Source: JAVBLY01 sp031553035 (GTDB lineage Bacteria; Bacillota; Clostridia; Peptostreptococcales; Anaerovoracaceae). From it: a stretch of 64,000 nt of DNA. A program made the translations under genes and the position numbers. Below, piece by piece: positions 59,058 through 64,000 of this stretch. The notes under the pieces were generated by a model that searched no databases, was not told the DNA's origin, and worked only from the letters and a program-made list of their open reading frames with translations. Each line of letters starts with the position of its first letter. Within the stretch, counting starts at the first letter, position 1. The stretch lies in contig JAVBLY010000006.1 of the NCBI GenBank assembly GCA_031553035.1, positions 248,001 through 312,000 on the forward strand, written 5' to 3'.

Positions 59058-60254
59058 ATGAAAATGCCGAAAAAAATAACTATTATAGGAAACGGAGCAG
59101 CAGGCACCACTGCGGCTATTGAAGTAAGAAAAAGGGATATGGACATACCTTTAGAAATAATTTCAAGAGAAAGTGCCTATGGATATAACAGACCTATGTT
59201 GACAAGGACCATAGTAAGCGGCGTGGATGAAAGTCTTTTTTACATCAAACCCAAACAGTGGTACGATGAGAATAACATCACCGTTACCTTGGGTACTAGA
59301 GTTAATGGGATCGATCCTGTGTCAAAGAAACTTATAATTGATGGCGGCGGGGAAAAAGACTATGATGTATTGATTCTCGCTACGGGGGCAGATGCTTTCG
59401 TTCCTCCGATTCCCGGGCACGAGCTGGATGGTGTTTTTTCCATAAGGATATGGGATGATACTAAAAAAATTCACGATCGGCTTGAAGGAACTACTGATGC
59501 GGTTGTAATCGGCGGGGGAGTTCTGGGACTTGAAGCGGCATGGGACCTAAAGAAAGCTATTAAAAATGTAACTGTGATCGAACGTTCAGATGCTATGATT
59601 AGCAGGCAGCTGGATCAGGTTGGCAGTGATGCCATGAAAAAAGCCGCCGATGAAATCGGACTCAAGGTTGCATTCAATGCGGACACTGATGCAATCGAGG
59701 GAAGTGACGGTAAGGTCACCGGTGTCAAACTAAAATCGGGCGATGTGCTAGATGCCCAGATGGTCATCATCTCCACAGGTATAAAACAGAATACTGAACT
59801 TCTAAAAGATATGGACGGTGCTGAGGTAGCAAAATCAATAATCGTAAATGATAAAATGGAAACCGGAGTTCCGGATGTATATGCAATCGGTGATTGCGCT
59901 GAGTCGGGCGGTGTCAACTTCGGCATCTGGCCGCAGGCTCTTGATATGGCAAAGACCGCTGTAGCTAATATTTTCGGAGACGATAAGCATTATGTACCGG
60001 CTGTTCCCGTCAACATGGTGGGACTTAGCAATATCAGGCTTTTTGCAATTGGGGACAATGGGAAAAAAGAAGGCGTAGATTACGATATATTTGAAAAAAC
60101 TGATGATGCTTCCGGGAGCTCGGAAAGATTCTACTTTGTAGATGATAAACTGGTTGGAGGGACTCTTATAGGGGATATTTCAAAACTTGCCAAACTGCAG
60201 TCAGCATTTAAAGAGAATAAGGGCAAGGATGAATTTTTGAAAGAAATAAAATGA
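59058..60254 (+). CDS. NAD(P)H:rubredoxin reductase-like flavoprotein
   Basis: Two-dinucleotide-fold FAD enzyme of 398 residues: FAD motif GNGAAGTTAA, LATGAD, the NAD(P) motif VIGGGVLGLEAAW, and the FAD-closing YAIGDCAE. Most like the nitrite-reductase/rubredoxin-reductase group. It begins 2 bases after the flavodiiron stop, so it probably feeds electrons to it, directly or by a rubredoxin encoded elsewhere; no rubredoxin gene is seen here. Confidence 0.85.
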   Translation: MKMPKKITIIGNGAAGTTAAIEVRKRDMDIPLEIISRESAYGYNRPMLTRTIVSGVDESLFYIKPKQWYDENNITVTLGTRVNGIDPVSKKLIIDGGGEKDYDVLILATGADAFVPPIPGHELDGVFSIRIWDDTKKIHDRLEGTTDAVVIGGGVLGLEAAWDLKKAIKNVTVIERSDAMISRQLDQVGSDAMKKAADEIGLKVAFNADTDAIEGSDGKVTGVKLKSGDVLDAQMVIISTGIKQNTELLKDMDGAEVAKSIIVNDKMETGVPDVYAIGDCAESGGVNFGIWPQALDMAKTAVANIFGDDKHYVPAVPVNMVGLSNIRLFAIGDNGKKEGVDYDIFEKTDDASGSSERFYFVDDKLVGGTLIGDISKLAKLQSAFKENKGKDEFLKEIK

Positions 60255-61447
60255 GTCAGGATCCAAAGAAAAAAATAGGAATAATAGGTGCCGGTCCGGC
60301 CGGTATGGCCGCCGCAATAACAGCCGGCAGGATTTTAACTGCAGCAGAGGGTTATTCTATGTGGCAGATAGATCTTCTGGAAAAAAACGAAGAGCCCGGA
60401 AAAAAACTGCTGGCAACAGGTAACGGGAAGTGCAATATAACCAACAAATTTGCAGAGGATTTTCAGATAGTTCAGGGATTTTTCAATGATTTGGGAATAC
60501 CTTTTACAGAAGAAGAACGCGGAAGGCTGTACCCGTATTCGAAACAGGCAAAGACAGTCAGAGATACTCTGGTGAATGCGGCTAATACCTATGGTGTCAA
60601 CATAATCACAGGTATGGGTATAGAAAATATATGCAAGCCTGATAACTTTTTCATTCTTAGAAATGCAAGCGGAAAAGAACATAAATACGAAAAGCTTATA
60701 ATAGCAACCGGGGGAAAAGCAGGCATACAATATGGTTCAACGGGGGACGGCTATAAATTTGCCAGAGCTCTTGGGATAGAAGTCTCTTCTATTTTACCGG
60801 CACTGGTTCCAATGACATATTGTGACGCCCAGGAATACGATTTGAAAAAATTAAAGGGAGTTAGAGCTGATGCTGAGCTTACGCTTATTGTTAACGGAGA
60901 AGATATTGCCAGTGAAGCAGGAGAGATCCAGTTCACCGATTATGGTATATCCGGGATCTGTACCTTTGATCTCAGCAGATACCTGAAGAATTTGAATAGA
61001 ACATCAGAGGACTGTACTGATTGTTTTGTTTCAATAAATCTTACTGCTGATCTCAGTGAAGAAGATATATATTCTCTGCTCGAATCAGGGCCTATAGCAG
61101 GGCTCAAAGGTATTGTAAATGAAAAAATTGAAGCTCTGCTCCTTGAGAAAAATCTCGATCCAATGGAAGAGGTAAAGTATATAATTAAGCTCCTTAAAAA
61201 TTTCACAGTAAATATAAGCGGCACAAAAGGGTGGAAGCAGGCTCAGGTAACAGCAGGCGGAGTTTCACTCAGCGGAGTTGATTTGACATCGATGGAATCA
61301 AAAGCTGTTGATAATCTTTATTTTGCAGGTGAAGTACTTGATTACGACGGACCCTGCGGAGGATATAATCTTAACTGGGCATGGAGAACCGGCATCCAGG
61401 CCGGACTGGGTGTCACCAACGGGATAGAAGCAGATGATCAGACTTAA
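60251..61447 (+). CDS. BaiN/HI0933-family FAD-dependent oxidoreductase
   Basis: A 398-residue flavoprotein of the family annotated as aminoacetone oxidase or BaiN-like. FAD motif GIIGAGPAGMAAAI, then KLLATGNGKCNITN, ATGGKAGIQYGSTGDGY, and the closing FAGEVLDYDGPCGGYNLNWAW are family hallmarks. It overlaps the previous stop by 4 bases. The physiological substrate is not settled for the family. Confidence 0.88.
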   Translation: MSQDPKKKIGIIGAGPAGMAAAITAGRILTAAEGYSMWQIDLLEKNEEPGKKLLATGNGKCNITNKFAEDFQIVQGFFNDLGIPFTEEERGRLYPYSKQAKTVRDTLVNAANTYGVNIITGMGIENICKPDNFFILRNASGKEHKYEKLIIATGGKAGIQYGSTGDGYKFARALGIEVSSILPALVPMTYCDAQEYDLKKLKGVRADAELTLIVNGEDIASEAGEIQFTDYGISGICTFDLSRYLKNLNRTSEDCTDCFVSINLTADLSEEDIYSLLESGPIAGLKGIVNEKIEALLLEKNLDPMEEVKYIIKLLKNFTVNISGTKGWKQAQVTAGGVSLSGVDLTSMESKAVDNLYFAGEVLDYDGPCGGYNLNWAWRTGIQAGLGVTNGIEADDQT

Positions 61448-63047
61448 TGAAGTCAAACTGAAACCGGGACAAAACGAGGACTGCCTTAAAGAGGCAGTTT
61501 TTAAAAAATTAGGGATGCATCCGGATGGGGATACCTTTTCCGAGTTTAAAATTTCCGGTAAATCCATAGATGCCCGTGACAAAAAAAATATTCGTTTTAC
61601 ATATAATATAGACTTCTCACTTAACAATGGTTCTGAAGAAAAATTTGTAAACACCATATCAAAAAAGAATAATAAAATCAGAATAAAGATTATCGAATCT
61701 CATATATATTCTCCCGTTCTCGATTCTGAAAAAGGTCATGTCCCTCCGTTATCCATTGGCAATAGACCTGTAATCGTAGGATTTGGTCCTGCCGGTATGT
61801 TTGCAGGACTTTTTCTTGCATATAATGGATTCAATCCAATTATCATAGAGCGTGGCAAACCTGTTGAAGATAGGATCATAGATGTGAGGAGGTTCTGGAA
61901 AGAGGGGGTTTTCGATCCCGATTCAAATCCGCTGTTTGGAGAAGGCGGAGCGGGAACATTTTCCGACGGTAAATTGACAACCGGAAAAAATGACATAAGG
62001 ATTCCGTATATACTGAAAGAATTTCATGATGCCGGTGCCCCTGAAGAAATCCTTTATGCCAAAAATCCACATGTAGGCACTGACGTTTTGAGAACTGTTG
62101 TCAGGAATATACGTAAAAAAATAATCAGCCTCGGCGGTGACATCAGATTCAACACACTGATGACCGGGATCCAAACAGAAGGTTCATCACTCAGGTCCAT
62201 AGAAACCCAAAGATATGAAAAAAAAGAAACGATTGATACTGATTGTCTGATTCTGGCCATGGGTCACAGTGCCAGGGAAACCTACCAAGATTTGTTTGAG
62301 AGCGGGATCAAAATGGAGCAGAAGCCGTTTTCCATTGGACTTAGAATAGAGCATGATCAGACTTTGATAGATAACGGCCAGTACGGCGGCGATTTTGAAA
62401 AAATATATGGAATGGATCTTTCGGATGCAAAAATGCCTCCCGCTGAATATAGGTTGTCCTGCAGGCTGGAGGATGGCAGGGGCGTCTATACATTTTGCAT
62501 GTGCCCCGGAGGAGAAATCATCACTACTGCAGCTGAAGAAGGAACTGTCAGCGTAAACGGAATGAGCCTGCAGGCCCGGAACGGCAGTAAGGCCAACAGT
62601 GCTGTTCTGGTAGATGTCAGAACTGAAGATTACGAAAGTGATCATCCGCTTTCAGGTATAGATTTTCAGAGAAAATATGAAAGAAGAGCCTTTTCCGAAG
62701 GTGGTTCGAACTACACTTCCCCTAAGGAATCAATTGAGCGGTTTACAAAAAGCGGAAGCGTATTGGCAGCCTGTCTTCCCGAATTTGCCGCAGAAGGAAT
62801 TAGAGCTGCTCTTCCTATATTCGGAAGAAAAATCAACGGGTTCGATAATGCCAAAACAATGCTCAGTGGTATTGAATCAGGCAGCTCATCACCGGTGAGG
62901 ATAATCAGGGATATGGATCATGAGAGCAGCATTAAGGGCATATATCCCTGCGGTGAAGGGGCAGGATATGCGGGAGGTATTACATCTTCCGCCATCGATG
63001 GGCTGAAGTGCGCGGAAAAGATCGTAAGTTTATTCCGTGATAAGTGA
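61434..63047 (+). CDS. FAD-dependent dehydrogenase (COG2509 type)
   Basis: A 537-residue flavoprotein. A short N-terminal domain (about 100 residues) precedes the FAD fold (VIVGFGPAGMFAGLFLA at about 110); then FGEGGAGTFSDGKLTTG, LAMGHSARET and the closing PCGEGAGYAGGITSSAIDGL are typical of uncharacterised dehydrogenases of this group. It overlaps the previous gene by 14 bases. Substrate unknown. Three flavoproteins in a row after the flavodiiron gene suggest one redox operon. Confidence 0.85.
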   Translation: MIRLNEVKLKPGQNEDCLKEAVFKKLGMHPDGDTFSEFKISGKSIDARDKKNIRFTYNIDFSLNNGSEEKFVNTISKKNNKIRIKIIESHIYSPVLDSEKGHVPPLSIGNRPVIVGFGPAGMFAGLFLAYNGFNPIIIERGKPVEDRIIDVRRFWKEGVFDPDSNPLFGEGGAGTFSDGKLTTGKNDIRIPYILKEFHDAGAPEEILYAKNPHVGTDVLRTVVRNIRKKIISLGGDIRFNTLMTGIQTEGSSLRSIETQRYEKKETIDTDCLILAMGHSARETYQDLFESGIKMEQKPFSIGLRIEHDQTLIDNGQYGGDFEKIYGMDLSDAKMPPAEYRLSCRLEDGRGVYTFCMCPGGEIITTAAEEGTVSVNGMSLQARNGSKANSAVLVDVRTEDYESDHPLSGIDFQRKYERRAFSEGGSNYTSPKESIERFTKSGSVLAACLPEFAAEGIRAALPIFGRKINGFDNAKTMLSGIESGSSSPVRIIRDMDHESSIKGIYPCGEGAGYAGGITSSAIDGLKCAEKIVSLFRDK

Positions 63048-63053
63048 TATAAT
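63045..63053 (+). promoter_or_regulatory. extended -10 promoter before cobO leader
   Basis: TGA-TATAAT, immediately after the dehydrogenase stop. Transcripts would begin near 63060, right at the first 19-bp repeat of the cobO leader. Confidence 0.55.
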
Positions 63054-63061
63054 CAACACAT

Positions 63062-63175
63062 AAATTGGGTTAGGTCTAAGCACTGTCGGTTCAAACTAAA
63101 TCAAAGATTTAGAGAACCTTAGTATTTGACCTACCAACAATTTTCTTGGAAAATTGGGTTAGGTCTAAGGAGGAG
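63062..63175 (+). promoter_or_regulatory. repeated structured RNA element, copy 2 (before cobO)
   Basis: AAGCACTG (63078-63085), hairpin GGTTC/GAACC plus CTAAATC/GATTTAG (63088-63118), the single strand TTAGTATTT (63119-63127), hairpin GACCTA (63128-63133)/TAGGTC (63160-63165) with inner CCAA/GGT loop and CAATTTTC/GAAAATTG, then AGGAGG (63168-63173). A 19-bp exact direct repeat (63062-63080 and 63151-63169) gives GACCTA two possible partners, upstream or downstream, a layout that could act as a switch next to the ribosome binding site. Confidence 0.75.
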
Positions 63176-63180
63176 TCAAG

Positions 63181-63702
63181 ATGGTACTGGATAAAGGATA
63201 TGTACAGGTTTACACAGGTAATGGCAAAGGAAAAACGTCCGCATCGATTGGCGTATCGCTAAGAATGCTGTGTAACGGGGGGAAAGTTTTTATGGGCGAA
63301 TTCATGAAGGGGCAGGGCTCCAGTGAAATGAAGGCAATGGATAAATTCCCTAATTACACAGTAGAGCAGTTTGGACTTCCTAAATTCGTCATGGATAAAG
63401 CTTCCGATGAGGACATTGCAAATGCAAAAAAAGGGTTTGAAAGAATACAGAAAGTCCTTTTGTCAGGTGAATATGATCTTGTTGTTTTTGATGAAATAAA
63501 CAGCACGATCTATTATGAGATGATCGATCCTGAAGAAGTGATCGAGCTTTTGAAACAAAAGCCGGAAAGGACAGAAGTGATTCTGACCGGACGAAATGCT
63601 CACGAGAAAATAATCGAATTTGCTGATCTCGTTACCGAGATGAGAGAAATCAAGCATTACTACCGGCAAGGCGTCATGGCACGTAAGGGAATTGAAGATT
63701 AA
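63181..63702 (+). CDS. cobO: cob(I)alamin adenosyltransferase (CobO/BtuR)
   Basis: Transfers adenosyl from ATP to cob(I)alamin, making coenzyme B12. It has 173 residues: P-loop GNGKGKTSASIG at residues 13-24, FMGEFMKGQG, the VVFDEINST Walker B-like strand and TGRNAHEKIIEFADLVTEM near the end. It is alone here without other cobalamin genes, suggesting corrinoid salvage. Its leader is the repeated RNA element, not a recognisable cobalamin riboswitch. Confidence 0.93.
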   Translation: MVLDKGYVQVYTGNGKGKTSASIGVSLRMLCNGGKVFMGEFMKGQGSSEMKAMDKFPNYTVEQFGLPKFVMDKASDEDIANAKKGFERIQKVLLSGEYDLVVFDEINSTIYYEMIDPEEVIELLKQKPERTEVILTGRNAHEKIIEFADLVTEMREIKHYYRQGVMARKGIED

Positions 63703-63715
63703 TATATAAGTATAC

Positions 63716-64000
63716 TTATTTTTTAATAAGACTTATGCCCGTCATCTCGGCGGGCTTTTTAAGTCCCATAAGCTTAAGCATTGTCGGTGCTATATCCGAA
63801 AGTCTGCCTCCGTCAATAAGTTCCGGTGGATTGTCCCGCACTATGATCAGGGGAACAGGATTTGTCGAATGAGCTGTCATATTATGCTCGTTTTTATCTA
63901 TCATTAGATCGGCATTTCCGTGATCGGCAGTTACCAGCAGCTGGCCATGAACCGAAAGTATTTTTTCCGCTACCTTTCCGACACAGGCATCAACTGCCTC
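63716..64000 (-). CDS. gpmI: 2,3-bisphosphoglycerate-independent phosphoglycerate mutase, C-terminal part
   Basis: Glycolytic isomerase of 3- and 2-phosphoglycerate. Only the last 94 residues are inside the window. The frame is open to base 64000 and reads EAVDACVGKVAEK, then the metal-binding TADHGNAD, HSTNPVPLIIV and the closing DIAPTMLKLMGL, all typical of the alkaline-phosphatase-like GpmI C-terminus. It converges with cobO, 13 bases apart. Confidence 0.92.
   Translation of the reverse strand, partial: EAVDACVGKVAEKILSVHGQLLVTADHGNADLMIDKNEHNMTAHSTNPVPLIIVRDNPPELIDGGRLSDIAPTMLKLMGLKKPAEMTGISLIKK

Noticed and set aside
63048..63180. cobalamin riboswitch before cobO
   Set aside because: The leader is too short and lacks the B12 box; it instead shares its layout with the rplA leader.
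1..64000. CRISPR arrays, rRNA genes and prophage
   Set aside because: No regularly spaced direct repeats, rRNA segments or phage structural genes were seen on either strand.

Overview
The window is a stretch of chromosome from a low-to-medium GC, Gram-positive, anaerobic Firmicute, most likely class Clostridia (an Anaerovoracaceae/Family XIII-like lineage would fit, but that is inference). Supporting signs are a trimeric NAD(P)H-linked electron-bifurcating [FeFe]-hydrogenase, a membrane pyrophosphatase, a flavodiiron protein, SigH beside mrnC and rlmB, FabK as enoyl reductase, strong AGGAGG ribosome binding sites and many TTG/GTG starts.

Layout. 1-3.9 kb: end of a polysaccharide deacetylase, then mrnC, thyA, folA, rlmB and sigH in one tight run, closed by tRNA-Thr(GGT). 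3.9-7.1 kb: an AT-rich accessory island with a duplicated tRNA 3' end, stacked palindromes, a truncated RHS protein with a C-terminal toxin-like domain and small candidate immunity genes. 7.2-15.4 kb: a secreted M28 peptidase, the three hydrogenase genes with a long leader, and a membrane-anchored lipase-like hydrolase. 15.4-17.8 kb: an AbiEi/AbiEii toxin-antitoxin pair whose promoter, inverted-repeat operator and start codon overlap, an RHS scrap and a membrane protein. 18.0-25.1 kb: a one-module NRPS (C-A-T-TE, predicted serine) translationally coupled to a 7TM sensor kinase and followed by a REC-HD-GYP protein. 25.2-29.0 kb: membrane pyrophosphatase, a doubtful small gene and a formate/nitrite transporter. 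29.0-32.8 kb: a BlaI/BlaR1-like operon in which the sensor carries PepSY domains instead of a penicillin-binding domain. 32.9-38.1 kb: a TetR regulator convergent with a fab operon (fabK-D-G-F-Z on the minus strand). 38.2-39.5 kb: a lone tuf. 39.8-49.7 kb: two large surface proteins sharing an unusual C-terminal motif, then a MITE. 49.8-53.7 kb: trxB, nfeD, an SPFH protein and two zinc-ribbon membrane proteins. 53.8-57.7 kb: rpmG-secE-nusG-rplK-rplA-rplJ-rplL with L1 and L10 autoregulatory RNA sites. 57.8-64 kb: flavodiiron protein, three flavoprotein oxidoreductases, cobO and the end of gpmI.

Two items stand out. First, the NRPS/kinase/HD-GYP block at 18.0-25.1 kb looks like a self-contained unit that makes a small serine-derived molecule, senses something at the membrane and acts through c-di-GMP; its thioesterase has Cys where Ser is usual. 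Second, an RNA element of about 95 nt occurs twice, just upstream of rplA and of cobO: the single-stranded segments and spacings are the same, the paired stems have changed together, and each copy ends in the AGGAGG of the gene. I do not recognise it as a known family. The PepSY-type BlaI/BlaR1 operon, with a matching operator also in front of the divergent transporter, is a third.

All calls rest on reading motifs by eye; no database search was run.
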